A stretch of DNA of 64,000 bases, from positions 62,001 to 126,000 of the forward strand of contig WEDG01003239.1 in the NCBI GenBank assembly GCA_017591395.1, written 5' to 3'. Source of the DNA: Schistocephalus solidus. Its lineage: Eukaryota; Platyhelminthes; Cestoda; Diphyllobothriidea; Diphyllobothriidae. The notes beneath the pieces were generated by a model. It was not told where the DNA came from, did not search any database, and saw only the letters and a list, made by a program, of their open reading frames with translations. Shown here in pieces: positions 1-12,609 of the stretch; position 1 is the first letter of the stretch; every line of letters begins with the position of its first letter. A program made the translations under genes and the position numbers.

Positions 1-1861
1 GTTGCCATCAATGACTTATAAATTTGCCCTTGGGATTAATGGCAATAACATAGTAATTCATGTTTTAACACGCTGGGAATACATTAGAAAACGCTGGCTA
101 ATAAGTTTAAATTATTATATTCACTTTTATTAAATTCTCATTTGATTACTTCAGAAATAATACGAAAGAGTAAGTGAGCTCAGATTAAGCAATGGATCAA
201 CCGTCAAAATCAGCTTAGTATGGTCGATTGCGGTTTTTTGCATGGTGGCAAAAGCTGTCTTTTAACACATCCTTCCTAATTGAAGTCGAAATACACATTT
301 TTACGGACCGCTGCATTCTAGGGCATGTTCACAAGAATAATTCCTCTATCAAGGATCTACCAATCAGCATGCTATCAGATATCTTGTTTCAGGGAGTTGT
401 TAAATGTATTATGCATATAACCCTAGACGTGTCTGCCGCTAAATCTTATAGGTATGTCGAAAGGTTTCATTTAAAGAATACAAGACGCAGTTAGGTCTAA
501 TAGAAAGTTTATATATAAAACAATAATAAAAAAATCAAAAGTAAAAAAATTAAGCACGTCATTTTGATTTGAAATCATTTAATGCGATGGAATTCCTTTA
601 ATGCTGCAACATGGTTACCGTCACTACTAATATGCCAAATGACTTTAACTGACTCTGAGTACGGAAGAACTTAGTCTTAACGCTCAGATCAATCCAAAAA
701 TCCTTCTTAAATCAGATAAAATCAAATCATAGTTATTCAGAAATTATGCTTACTTCTTAAGATCCTGAACTAAATACAACCAAAAAAATTAAAACTGTGT
801 GTTTTGGCTGTTATAGTGCACAATTTCACTTCCACAGACACCTTTATTGACAGGTAAAGTGTTAGTAATAGGTCATGTATTACGGCCAAATAAAACATAA
901 ATATAATTCGCTTATTGACAGTTGAATTAACATTACTGAATAGTGGCACAATTACATTTTGATAATTTGATGATTTGGATCTGATTTCAGATAAACTAAG
1001 GTCGATAGCAGAGTAAACTTACTCATTTCCCTAATAAACCCAAAACACGAAAATAGGAAGTTTCCCCTTTTTTAAAAAAAAACCATGCATGATAATTCTT
1101 GTTTGCGTAGAAGACCACTTTGGCTCGAAAATCATAATATAAGAAGTAGAAGTTAGGTTAATGTTATTAATGTACAACCGTATATTACTATAAAGACAGT
1201 AAACTATGTATTTTTGGAAATACAAATTCACACATGGCTTTTAAATTTGTATCTTTTACAGTGTCATGCTTTTAAACTTATTAGTTGAAGCTTCTGTTAC
1301 ACGTGGTGTGACTGTTTAATTTCTGATATTGATCCTGGGAAATATAAACAAGAGCTTTAGTATTTCAACTCAATAACACAGAAGCGAATATATGGGCGGC
1401 TTTATCTTCATGCGAGATGCAACATGGCTGCATTTTCGATTGTTTTGTCATGTTTATGTAAAACACAAGCTGCCATGAAATGCATAGAGGGGTTAGGTTA
1501 TAAAATGAGCCATGGTGTTGCACAAATAGTATCAAAATGCCTAGACACGTGCTTCGTCAATATTCTACAACAGCTGTATGATTTCGGCTGATCAGACGGT
1601 CCAGCTTTAAGCACCCATTGGCTGCATTCTCACGTCATACTTCCCATGGAGTTGTTTTAAAAGAAAAATGATACTAAAGAAAAACGTGAATGTCTAAGTG
1701 GTGAATTTTCAGGTTCTATCTTTTGCTGATATTTCTTCGTGCCCCTAAATATAAGCGTTTTCTGTTAATGCTCAGGCATGCTTTATTTCCCCTTCACAGT
1801 TATTTCTATTATTTTCTAAAGCTATGATTTACTAAGCATAATTTGATTTTTCTTATATTAG
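1..1861. other. AT-rich DNA without recognisable gene
   Basis: No supported coding region, RNA gene or repeat was recognised. Short open frames occur on both strands (the longest is 88 codons at 228-494), but they lack splice context and resemble no known domain. If the Ig exon at 1862 is real, the end of this stretch is intron; the bases before 1862 form a pyrimidine-rich tract ending in AG. Confidence 0.5.
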
Positions 1862-2007
1862 TTGAAACTCGTCCGAGACCAGAAGAGCCATTTTCGGTGC
1901 TAGTGTCTAAATTGCACGTATTTAACCTCGCAGAAGAGGACTTTGGAGAGTATTTCTGTTCCATGTCTACAATGATGGGCAGAGGATCGGCGAAACACTT
2001 TTAGAGC
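1862..2007 (+). CDS. Candidate exon: C-terminal half of an Ig-like domain
   Basis: A pyrimidine-rich tract ending in AG at 1860-1861 precedes the exon, and a strong donor, GTGAGT, follows at 2008. Read from 1864, it contains LHVFNLAEEDFGEYFC (Cys codon 1957-1959), the classic E-to-F strand signature of I-set/V-set immunoglobulin domains (hydrophobic-x-hydrophobic, then D-x-G-x-Y-x-C). The first two bases finish a split codon (phase 1), as usual for Ig exons. The first half of the domain, with the other Cys and the Trp, is not seen and would lie upstream. A TAG at 2002-2004 interrupts the frame two codons before the donor. A one-base shift in the CACTTTTAG stretch would carry the frame through and give a phase-1 exit, so this is either a slightly broken exon or a base error. 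Likely a fragment of a cell-surface or secreted Ig-superfamily gene. Confidence 0.6.
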
Positions 2008-2013
2008 GTGAGT

Positions 2014-3660
2014 TTATAAAATGCCTTTGCAAGCCTTCCGTTTATGCCCCCCTTGGTTGACTTTGCTGCATTAATAACGAAGGCTTTAAGGGACACTTGG
2101 TGGATGAAATTATGTACAGGCATCGTCAACCTAAATAGTAAACGGTAGTAAAATAAAATTTAATAAAACGGATGATGAAAGCCATTCAAGGAATTATAAT
2201 CACTCGTCTCGATTTTCCTAGGCCACAAAACTTTATTCGTCTATACTTTTACGCGAATTGTTCTAATGCAGTCCGAGCCAGCGTCTGATGCTATGAGGTT
2301 TGAGGAGGGCAGATAATCCTTTTGTCTATTTTGCCTCATCTGCGCGATACCTAATTATATATTGTATAATGTTTTTCTGGTCATATTCTTTTGTATGGTT
2401 CGTCTTCTAATAAAAATGGCACCTACGATTTATGTGAATGACGAAACTCTTTTTATCTGACGGTAATCTGACTGTATGCTTTTGAGCGTCAAGCGGCTAG
2501 GACATCAGCTTTTAAATTCTTTTTTGCAACTAATTTAACGGGCAGATGTTTCAGCCTAATTTGATACCTTTTGACTGCTTACATTTACATAAGAGTTATA
2601 TCTCTCTGATAGCATTTGCGCCTATGGAACTATATTGCAAAAATTGACTGAAAATAAAATTGGAAATTTGAACGTTTTTGCGTCAGAGGCATCAAAATTA
2701 GGTAAAGATTTTTAATATGTAATAACGAAAAGCTCGCATTTGTATTCTTCAACCTTATTATTCAAAGTGTCGCTTGTTCTATAGCTGTAAGTTCTCACCT
2801 TTTGCTGATAGCCTAACCGACTCTATCTGTTTTGGACCTTTAAACCACTATGCACCCTCAGGAAACCATGACATGATAAAGTGCATTTTTCAAGTAATTC
2901 AAAATGTCAGTTTTCGCACCAAGAGAGACTCTTTATATCCACGAGAATTATTTTATTATTTTAATGTAGAAATTCATACACTCAGTTTTTTTTATTTCTT
3001 TGTGCAGTGTAGGGTCTTCCGTTAACCATTATTACATTAAGTGTGTTAAAGAGATGGTCTACGGTTATGACATTCTCTCACTAATTTAAAAAAATTATAC
3101 GGTCAGCTTCCAATGTTTTGTTACCATTTTTGAAAAATCAGCTGTTTTAATAAAAAAATACCCAATTTTAACAGGGTATTTTTATAAATGTGAAAATTAT
3201 TGGAAGGTGACTTGCCTTTTTTGGTTAACACTAAGAAACGTTCATGCCACTGACAATGTTTACATTTTAGGGCTTTGCGGAATATAAGGAAAGCGTTGGT
3301 TAAAAACATTTCCTGGATACAGAAATAGCATTGTCATGACAATTTTATCATATAACTTCATGCACTGTTGAACGAGAGGCCTTTGCAACAGTTGAATATG
3401 GTAGATAACGTCTGTAAAATGCCTTGATAAACAAGTGCTTTAACAATAGCCGTAGGAAAACTGCATAATGTTTGATTGCACGATTTCAGATAGACAACGA
3501 ACATAGCAGAGACTTGTGTTTCTAACCAACCAGATCCTACATCGAGCCAAAATATGGGTATGTTATATTCTGTACTTCACTTAATCCACATTTAAGGAAA
3601 ATGTGATATATGCGTTGAAATAAGCATTTGAGTGCGAGCTTTCACTGGATCGGTATTTTG
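2014..3660. other. AT-rich DNA, probable intron
   Basis: Nothing was recognised beyond short chance frames, such as 2774-3025 plus. It would be the first part of a roughly 5 kb intron if the exons at 1862 and 7068 belong together. Confidence 0.4.
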
Positions 3661-3671
3661 GTAAGCATAAA

Positions 3672-4240
3672 TAAGGAAATAATTTCTGAAATTTTAAGTG
3701 CAGGGCATGGGGTCAGTTGTTACGGACATGACATTTTACGATTAGATCCAAAATTTAAATGAAAATTTGGGTCGAAGAAAATTTACCACTGTGAAATAGC
3801 CACGTAATGCCTATTATATGAACAATTATTACTGCAAGTAGAATGAAACTTATATGGCAAAAACGTTATACCGTACTTCCGACATAGGTACTAGCTAAAA
3901 GATCAGACGCGTGTTTCGCCGATGTTTATGCTGCTGCGAGATGTAGTAACGCGGGGTTTGGCTCCTCAGTGGGTCCCCAGTGTGCTCTATGCGGTTTCTG
4001 GTAAACGAACACCAAAGAATAATCAAAAAAATAATTGCTGAAATTTTTATGCAAGGATATGGAGTTAGGTGACTGCGGCATGAAATTTTAGAGTCAGACC
4101 CGAAATTTCAATGAATTTTTGAGTCGAAGACAATCAAACGCTGTAGACTAGCCACAATATATATATATATATATATATATATCGGAGAAATAATTTCCTT
4201 AATTTTTAAGAGCAGGAGTTCTGTATACCATCTTAGCCAC
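3672..4240 (+). repeat. Imperfect tandem repeat, spacing about 350 bp
   Basis: The block at 3672-3806 (AATAAGGAAATAATTTCTGA, then a GACATGACATTTTA-like part, then AAATTTGGGTCGAAGA and an ATAGCCAC end) recurs diverged at about 4020-4155 (ATAATTGCTGAAATTTTTAT, GCATGAAATTTTAGA, TTTTTGAGTCGAAGA, TAGCCAC). The start of a third copy lies at about 4188-4240 after an AT tract. No coding content is seen. It may be a remnant of a dispersed element. Confidence 0.55.
4156..4182. repeat. (AT)n microsatellite
   Basis: Uninterrupted AT dinucleotides between two partial copies of the 350-bp repeat. Confidence 0.95.
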
Positions 4241-7067
4241 ATTTAAAGGTAACATTTAAATGTCACCATTGTTTTAAATGTCCGAACGGCTCCAGTGAAT
4301 TATGCTTGATAAGTAACTCAAATGTATGAACATTCACATAAAATTAAATCACACCTTTAACATTTTAGTCGGACCAAATATTATTCGAATTATAAAAAAT
4401 CAACAGTACAAGCATTTTTTATTGCTTATTTTTACAGCATACAGTTGTTGGGGTTTTACCTGGTTCGCATTATTGTGCTGTGTGCATTTTGACAAAATGT
4501 ATAATTAAGGATAAAAAAAGTGCATTTTGTGGTGGCCATTTCTCATATGTGTTATTTTACAGATCTCTACCCTACTGAAGTCCAAAGAGATAAGTTCAAA
4601 TCTTCATTTGACAATCCCGTTTGGAAAGGAATAGTATAGTGTCCCACATATTGCATACCGACTATTATAGCTGACATATACGTATGTTTCTTTCAATTTT
4701 AAGAAATCGGAATAAGAAACAGCAGCCAGACTAAACTTTGAAAGCAAAGCAGTAAATTCTGATGCGACATCATATACAATATGAAGAGAGTGGAAGAGGA
4801 AGATTGAAACAGGTCAACCTATGACACTTTCCATTGTTTGAGATAGAGCTGAGGTTGAAGTTGATGACACTATTCCAATTGTGCGTGAGGACCGTTTTTG
4901 GAAAATCACACACCTCAAAGATCTGCACAAAAAAAAGTGCTAAGCGAATTGTAATGAACGATTGAAGTTCATGTACATGTAGTTACGGCAAATGCCATTA
5001 AATCGCTGGAACTACTTTATTCGCCTGATTATTCAAAATAGTACCGAAATCTATCGTCAAAACATTAAGCGGCACAGAGAAAGCAACAGTTCTAGGGAGT
5101 ATGCGCCAATTACTCGTCAGTGATGAAAATCTGGAAGTTACGACGGAAGATACGCGTCTGTATCATAACACCAGATCGTTACATTGATCTCGTTCTCACT
5201 TAAGGCAAAGGTTTCAATCGATTCGCCGTTATCTAGCTAAATGTATACCATTAAACGTTGAGAAAATCAATATGACAAGCGATTCCTGACATATGGATCT
5301 TGAAATGGTCCATCAATTGAATATAAAGAGATGCGTTTTGAAGTAAAAGGTCATGCTTACACTATGTTATCGTTGACTATAATCCGAAACAGACAGTAGA
5401 GCGTGTCGAAGAAATATTTAAGGTACATTGATGATGCATGCTTTTTAGCAAAGAAAATGAGTGGTAATGAGACGAAATGAAACTTTAGTAGTTTTCAGAT
5501 CACCGCAGTTGCACCTACTGGAGTCTGGACTGCGTAAATTATGGTCATAATTACCCGTGATTTAAAACTATTTTGTCTTCTTATCAAGCCAATTAAAAGC
5601 ACCATACTGCAACAATCAGGGCCAGTCTGTCTTACCGAGGATTATAAAGGCTATAGAAGGCGATGTGTTTTATTTTAAGCAAAATGCAACACTCTCGCAC
5701 CACTACCTTAATGGAAGCTTACACCTTGACTAGATCTCACTAAAAGGCGTTCATTGGATGACTGGATTTCTTAGAATTCCCTCCTCGTTCAATGGTAATC
5801 TTGACACTGGACTCTTGGAAAATGAAATTTGCGCCATAAAAACAGATTTAAATGGCCATAGTAAGAGTATCTGATGAAGAAATATTCCCTCAAATGACAA
5901 ATGAAATTTTCATTTAGCATTTCTATTCCATTACTTTTTTCCAGCGGAGAGCGGACAACACGTAAAAGCTGTCGTTTTAATGCCAAATGACAATTTTTTC
6001 TGATTCTTTTCCGATTTTCAACTTAATTAATTTAAATAGGCTAAGCTTTTAAAATTCTGAAGTTTGTATTCATATCTACAATAAACAATTTATTTGTAAT
6101 GTGTGCTTAAACTACTGTATTTGTTAAGGTGTTGGTTAAAAATTTTACATAACTTTTTACTGAGAGAAGTTGATATTTTGTTAAAAGAACAATTTATTTT
6201 TTGTATTTTTCTGCAAGTCAACCTGTAAAGTCTATCGCTGCGATTTTGGAAAGCGTTAATTTGAAGTGTAATATGTGGTGTTGATTATTTAAAAAGTCAT
6301 GACTCTCATTGTACTTAAATAGACAAATTATTTAGTAAACTCTCCATTGCTCGACATGAACTTCCAATATATTGGACGATCTCTGTCCATTAGAAATATA
6401 AAGAATAAATACTTGGGACTATATTCGACTAAAATCCACGTGAACAAGTTATGCTTTTTAAGAAAATATCTGAGAGGATTTGTGGGCATGATGCTTAAAT
6501 TATGTATATGATTGATTGACTAGCAACAGAAGAAACGGAGCATATGAAACTCTCGTAGGGCTGCGCTGACGTGATAGTCATTGCGGTGTTACTTCTAGAG
6601 AATTATTTGGGCAATATTTTTAAGTCAGCGGACTTCCGCGAATGGCTCATGAGTTTTGGTACATTACCACTGGAGAACAAGTCACAAACCAGACTCGTTA
6701 TTGTTGCGAATGACATGAATGTGGCTTTGAAGTACTCATGAAATCGCATTATTTTTATATTGAAACTCTGTTAAGAACTCTAAATAGAAGCCACATTTTG
6801 TCCGCTGGCTAATTACTCAACGATAGATCAGCGATAATATAAAGAACAGTTATGGATTTCTTGGCATTTGAGATGAATTTATATTTCTCTATGGTTAACC
6901 TTAATCGACGACGATCTTCCTTTAGAAAGAGTCGATAGGTAATTTTACGTGTTTTTACTGAATGCAGTATGACAGGTTCTCGAATTCATGAATAAACACA
7001 TACGTTGCCATTCTCTGTCCCCATATTTTCAGGCCATTTAACATTCACACGGCATATTTTCTTTTAG
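4241..7067. other. AT-rich DNA, probable intron
   Basis: No coding similarity, RNA gene or high-copy repeat was recognised. The 3' end (TATTTTCTTTTAG at 7055-7067) is a good splice acceptor for the candidate exon that follows. Confidence 0.4.
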
Positions 7068-7112
7068 ACTATGTTCCACCGTTCGACAATTCGGTTCGCA
7101 TTTTAAAATACA
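7068..7112 (+). CDS. Candidate 45-nt exon after the Ig exon
   Basis: The exon is flanked by a strong acceptor (pyrimidine tract plus AG ending at 7067) and a strong donor (GTGAGT at 7113). In the only fully open frame it enters and leaves in phase 1 and encodes YVPPFDNSVRILKY after a split codon. A Pro-Pro motif right after an Ig G-strand is common at the edge of Ig domains. The phase matches the frame-shifted exit of the exon at 1862-2007. The exon is very short, so chance splice-like signals are possible; support comes from the shared phase and the plausible peptide. Nothing can be said about function beyond possible membership of the same Ig-superfamily gene. Confidence 0.35.
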
Positions 7113-7118
7113 GTGAGT

Positions 7119-8354
7119 CATTTTTTTGTTTTATACAGTGCAGTAGATGCTGCTTAAATCTTCTTTAACTATACGCTGGATTACGTGTTAGGCACCGACC
7201 CAGCGTCGACACGCTATAAGGCAAATGGTGATCATCAACGGACTCGACGGCCGAACTGTGATATATGCAGCTTTAAACGAATGGTAGAGTAGGTTGCTGC
7301 GTTATTACGGCAAGCGTTTAAAAGCTGACTAAGGTTCCATTTTAAGTAAGTCTTTCAACTTCTTATGAAACCATGGGTGAATATGAGTTAAAGAAATTTG
7401 GGGACGATTTTTCAATGTAAATAAACTGTGAAAACCTTTTACTCAGGTGCAAAAAGCTAAACTGACAATTGCCACAGAGAAAACAGATTGCCTTTTTCAG
7501 TAACGCTTACAGCTAAAGGCCAGAAAAGCGAAATTGGAAACTGCCCATCATCCTGCTACCGGATTATTAGCGGTGCTTAAATTCTTACAACAGAGGAGGC
7601 GCCAAACATATTTTAAAGGATGCTCCCGTTCATCGTTTTTAAAACAGATCTGTCAGTTTTGATTTGAAAAAGCTTTGATAGTAATTTGGATGACAAGAGA
7701 AAAATTTTTGATCCACTTCCATAAGCCTTATTCCGTTCTGGTGAAACGAAAAAAAATAGAAGGTTGCTGTTTCATTTCACAAAATGCTTACAATAAAAAT
7801 GATATGTATTCATAGGGAAAATGAAGAACAAAACAAGTGCTTGAAATGAAATAAATTCCCATATGACTCTTAAAAAGGAAAAAGAAGCTACTTTCTTAAC
7901 TTTTGGCAAAATTCGTATTCTGGACGTGCGAATTTAGATCTTATATATTTCTTCAGTGCATAGATTATTTTTTAATCTGCAAAACATAGCTTACCTGCAA
8001 TAACTGATTGTGTCTACTTGGCCATGCTTAATTTGTTTAGGATTACCCAAATTGTTTATGTCATCATGATGCAGCATATTATTCATACCGTTCGCTTTCT
8101 TAGTTGCAATCTCACACCTTACATGCAATTAAGGGTATACGGAAATACTTTAAATCTTTTGGATGATATACAGATAACCATGAATATGAAATTTTGTAGT
8201 TCCCTCTTCAAATTCACTGCTTTTACGCGCAGAATGCTCTCAGACTCATTTGTTACATGCACTCATGTGGAAAATGATAGCTTATTGATGCAAGAAAGCT
8301 TCTAGTACAATAAATTATGTAGGTTGAAATGCTCACGTTAATTTTGAATTTCAG
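7119..8354. other. AT-rich DNA, probable intron
   Basis: No gene or repeat was recognised. The 95-codon frame at 8018-8305 ends in a stop upstream of the next acceptor and is not supported otherwise. Confidence 0.35.
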
Positions 8355-8483
8355 ACATTCAGCAACATTCAAGACAAAAGGAACCAAACTCGTTGACCAC
8401 AAACAAAGTTCCTGCATCGACATCGACACCTTTAAAAAATTCACCTCAACCTACTGCGTTTACACATGGCGCTATAGCGAAAG
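8355..8483 (+). CDS. Candidate exon: Ser/Thr/Pro-rich linker
   Basis: Acceptor TTTTGAATTTCAG ends at 8354. In phase 1, the same phase as the two exons before it, the frame is open and encodes a low-complexity Ser/Thr/Pro/Gln/Lys-rich peptide containing KVPASTSTPLKNSPQPTAF, typical of a stalk between Ig domains and a membrane anchor. A weak donor (GTTACC at 8484) would end it in phase 1. Without that donor the frame runs to TAG at 8570-8572, adding a hydrophobic tail with LSLLILI, so this could instead be a last exon. No domain is recognised. Confidence rests on splice signals, phase and composition only. Confidence 0.33.
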
Positions 8484-8572
8484 GTTACCCGATTCAAAAT
8501 GACGTTTTTTTTTCCGAAAGTCTGAGCTTGCTAATTTTGATAGGGGAAACCATTAATCAGCCGTCGCCCTAG

Positions 8573-9457
8573 CAATGCCTCAGTATCTATAGCTCAAAAT
8601 AATTTGTCTACCATAAAAGAAAAGCAATATTCTTAGAAATATTCTTTAATTAGCCAGTTAAGATCCATAGTGAGCATCCGGAAACCTCGTTTATTAAGAT
8701 ATAATTTTTTTCCACAAAATTAACTCTTAGTTCGAATATCCGTTCCTGGAGATGTTAAAAAATCGAAAGATATATTTGTACCAAGGAGATACGTAAAGAA
8801 TCATGGCAGGTAATAAATGGTTTATATTTTAAGCTTTATTCGTGGATTCATCATCTGAAACTTTGTAGCAGCTTTTCAAATGCTTTTTAGTCTATTTTGG
8901 TGTTAAACTAGGGCTTATCCGTGCCATCTTTCCAAAACTTGTCTCCAAATCTGATTACGTTATATATACCATTTAGGTGGGTGATGTAAATTGGGCAGAA
9001 ATTAAAACTGCCGAAATTCCTTGAACTCTCTTTTTGTTGAACATCACAGTTGCATTTACACCCATGATTTTTAATTCACGTCCATGTTTCGGGGGGTTCG
9101 GTTATTCGGTATATATACAGCGTTTCCTTTGTACTTCAGTTACACCAGTTTTCAGACCAAACCTGAAAGGTTTTGCTTAGAAGGATTTATTCCAAGTTCG
9201 CGCATTGCTTTCCTTGGAGATAAGACAATGCACTTTGTTCAAAATGTTCAAAATCAATGCAATTTATTATATGCGCTTTAACTGCACAACAGGCCCCGAG
9301 CAAACATCGTAATATAATCCGAAGGATTTTTTTAATGATCGCGATTTAATATGTTTAAATGTTAGATGCAACCCTAGAAGTGCAACCGGATTTATGCTGC
9401 TGTTGTTGCTTCAGAACATATCTACGTAGGATTCGTATCCCCAGCAGTTTCTATCTA
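8573..9457. other. AT-rich DNA without recognisable gene
   Basis: No supported gene. The plus frame at 9084-9281 has weak similarity in base pattern to DNA at about 13.07-13.25 kb, which may mean an old third copy of the 13-17 kb repeated segment, but I could not establish this. Confidence 0.35.
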
Positions 9458-11715
9458 ACAGTTGAACCATACATTCTGACGTGGTCCACCGTCTGCTCCA
9501 CAGGACGGTGGTGCAGAGACAGTGGCTTATGCGTGAATTAGTTTAAAGTGATAGTAGACTTCCGCTGCAAAAAGCACACGCTCTCTTCCCTCAGTCGTCT
9601 GTGCCCGATGTCAAGACAGAGTCAGGAAGACCGAAGACGGGATCGGGCGCAGGCGACAGCCGCCAAAATTGGCTCTGATCCCAAGGAGTGGGAGTACCAT
9701 AGAGACTACATTAAAAACAAGCGATTGTAACCAAACTCGCAGTCTGCCATTTGGCCGCACCACAAACACCCGCCGGGATTACCACGCAGTTTGACTTATC
9801 CCGTCAGTTGGCAAAGCTCCCAAGCCCCAGCTTTAAGTGCATTGTGAACACTACAAGCGCGTCCGGTTCTTTGTAGTGGGGTAAATGTGCTGAATCATTT
9901 GCCTCACCCTCTATTCCCATTCCCGGATCACAACCAACCTCCGACCCTATCATTAGACAAGTGTGGCAAATGCACGCCTTTGCTGACAAAACTAATGGCC
10001 TAATTATGTGTACCGTCTGGCCCCAAAAACACGAGCACCAAGATTTGCCACAACATGGGGTTGAGCGGCGTTCTTTTGGGCATCCTTGTCTGTAAAACCG
10101 CGTGGAGATATCTCCATAGAAGAGTCGATTGGGTAGTCGCCCGTCACTCATGCTAACCAAATGGCCGCACCATTTCAGTTACTCTTAGCTAAGCATGGCG
10201 TGAATTCTGAGAATTCTGGTTTGTTCGAGGATTTTCATTTCCAGGATCCTGTCCTGCCATCTTTGTTTCAGTATTCTGCGGAGGTAGCTGAGTTGGAGGT
10301 GATTTAGTTACCTGTCTTGTATGGAAAAGACGGTCCAGGTCTCCTCTGCGTATAGGAGTGTCCTTAAGACGACGACCTTGTACATCTTCAATTTTACGTT
10401 CACTCGTGGGTCGTGGCGATCCCATGTCAAATACTTTCGTAAGATGAATGAAGGTAGTTTAGAGGTGGGTTCGCTTCTCCTGGCACTGTTCTTATATCTG
10501 TCGATCAGCAAAACTCATGTCAGTTGAACCACGGTGTCGTCAGAAGCCACATTGGCTTTCCGGGAACAGTCCCTGCTCTAGGTGGCCGTTTAGACGACTA
10601 TAAAGGATCCGGGCGAAGATTGTTCTTGTGATGTTGAACAGCAAGATGTATCTGGGGTTGTCACATTGTTCCCGTTTCTCAATCCACTTGTAGAGATGGG
10701 TGATGGTCACGTCCTTGAAATACTAAGGAACTTGTCTTAACGTCACATCTCCTGTCATATTCTCGGGAGTTCCGCTACTAGCCGGGGCCTGCCGTAATAA
10801 AAGGCTTCCGGCGGGGTTGCGCTGGATCCCGGTGCTACCCCGCTGGAACGCTGCTGCATAGCCCGGATGACTTTTGGTAGGGAAAGCAGAAGATCCAGGT
10901 CATTTGTCGTGCCCACTTGGGTGAGCCGGTCAATGGGAGCATCAGAGATCGTTGATGAGCGGTTGAGACACTTCTGACGTGCTCGGCCCTATGCTAGAGG
11001 ATTTGTGGTTTCTCCACCATCGGAGCTGAGCAGCTCATGGTTTCCTTGATTAAGGGATCGTAGACGGCCTTAAAAAGGTTTTCATTTCATTGCAGTCCAT
11101 GTAGCCTTAGAGGTCCTCAGCCTCGCGGGCCATCCATGCAACCCGAATTTACCAAAGCCATCACCATACAAGGCAGTGGCATCTGCAGAATGCTGCTTTT
11201 GGCGTCAGTCCGGCAGTCCATGTGGACTTTGTGTAATTAGTTCTTCTTTGCAAGAAGATTGCGTCATTGTCATCAAACCAATTTTGGTGTTAATGGCCTG
11301 CAAGCTCGAGGACTTTGACGGCGGTGCCTTGGATGACGTCCCGCAATTGATAACATCGTTCACCCACGGTGTTATTATTAGATGGGGTCTGCACATCCTC
11401 CAGTTTCTGGGTCAATTGGTTGCTAAAATCAAAACAGTGGACCGACAAATATAACAAAGGTATGTTTAAGCTTACCTGGTGGTTGCTTACCTAGCGACCT
11501 TCTGTGGCATTTATGTCGGAGCCTCATCTTGGGCATGACGAGGCGCTGATTCGTCCAATATTTGTGTCGTGGCCCGCCTTGGTCACCCGCAGGTCCTGTT
11601 GATATGGACTCCTTACGAGAACATAGTCCAGCTGGTGCCAACTCTGCGATCGGGGTGCACACAAATGGGATTCTCCTGCGACCATCCGCTCTGCATGCGT
11701 AGTGAACATTCTGCT
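9458..11715 (-). mobile_element. Old, internally deleted zinc-finger LINE copy
   Basis: The whole stretch matches the minus-strand LINE at 46.8-52.2 kb, in order but with large gaps. 9458-10030 matches its 3' UTR. 10080-10160 encodes the RLPNRLFYGD segment just after the reverse transcriptase. 10190-10430 encodes the AVVLRTLLYAEETWTV thumb region. 10530-11100 matches the N-terminal RT region. 11176-11715 matches the endonuclease-RT linker and the end of the endonuclease. The zinc-finger region and the catalytic FADD part of the RT are missing, and every frame is broken by stops and shifts. It lacks the endonuclease start, so it is 5'-truncated or deleted. It is a dead fossil and more diverged than the copies at 44-52 kb. 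Confidence 0.85.
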
Positions 11716-11807
11716 AAACGTTCCACTGCGAGTAGTTACCAGGAAAGTTATTCCAATTTACTTCAGACGAATGTAAGCCAAGCCTCGGGCAATGCATCAT
11801 CCGAAGA

Positions 11808-12000
11808 TGGATATGACTGGCTGGTGACAGTTAATGAGCCACAAATGGCTATTCCAGTCTCCATTATCTTTGCCGGCAATATTCACTACTAGCAACTGTG
11901 TGGCTGCTGATGGGGTTCAAAGATGATCGCCAAGAGAGCGTGGGGCGAGTAAATTCCGCTTGCGATCGGTGAGCGTTCTCAATGGATGTGAAGTTCCCAC
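11808..12000 (+). mobile_element. SINE body fragment
   Basis: GATATGACTGGCTGGTGACA followed by GTTAATGAGCCACAAATGGC and CTCCATTATCTTTGCCGGCA matches the body of the tRNA-derived SINE that makes up the 26-32 kb array, here in sense orientation on the plus strand. The tRNA-like head is not visible, so the copy is 5'-truncated. It lies directly beside the LINE fossil. Confidence 0.7.
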
Positions 12001-12186
12001 AGATCCTTCTGCTGAACGACACAGCAGCACGCGCTTGGTTGCCTCTGCGGGTCCTTTGCGTTGTCGATATTTTTTTATAATTTCTGAACTGTACTTAGGA
12101 GTGTTAGTTTAAATAATACTGGAATCTCTGATGCGTAAATTTTAATGTCCAATGCATAAGGCAAGCAGATATACTTAAACTTGCCT

Positions 12187-12187
<1 letters not shown>

Positions 12188-12234
<47 letters not shown>

Positions 12235-12602
12235 TAGTTGAGGTAGTATGCATTCCGAGATGATAAAATGAAGAAAGAAGGCTCGTCGGAAAATCGAGGT
12301 TTACTCGTGAATTTTTCAAGCTGGTTACACCAACCCGTCGTCAGACGAAATGAGAAGTAAGAGTTGGGATTGTCACGCTGGAGGGTTTAGGGGCCGAGAG
12401 GTTACATCGACAGACTGACGCCATGGGGGGTTTAGGGGCCGTGAATCCTGTTACGATAGCTGTCGCATGTAAGGGGAGGGCTGCTAGAGTTATGATAGAG
12501 TTATGACGACGACGACGGGTTGGTGTAACCAGCTTGAAAATTCACGAGTAAACCTCGATTTTCCGACGAGCCTTCTTTCTTCATATATATATATATATAT
12601 AT
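12188..12602. repeat. Inverted repeat bounded by AT microsatellites
   Basis: A 74-nt arm at 12269-12342 (contains GGCTCGTCGGAAAATCGAGG and CTGGTTACACCAACCCGTCG) recurs as its reverse complement at 12510-12583 with a single one-base indel by eye. The central part is about 165 bp and contains a short direct repeat, GGGTTTAGGGGCCG, twice. The left arm is preceded by a (TA)n tract at 12188-12231; the right arm runs into (AT)n at 12583-12602. This looks like a fold-back or MITE-type element inserted in an AT microsatellite, or an inverted duplication of a microsatellite flank. No coding content. Confidence 0.8.
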
Positions 12603-12609
12603 CACTGAG

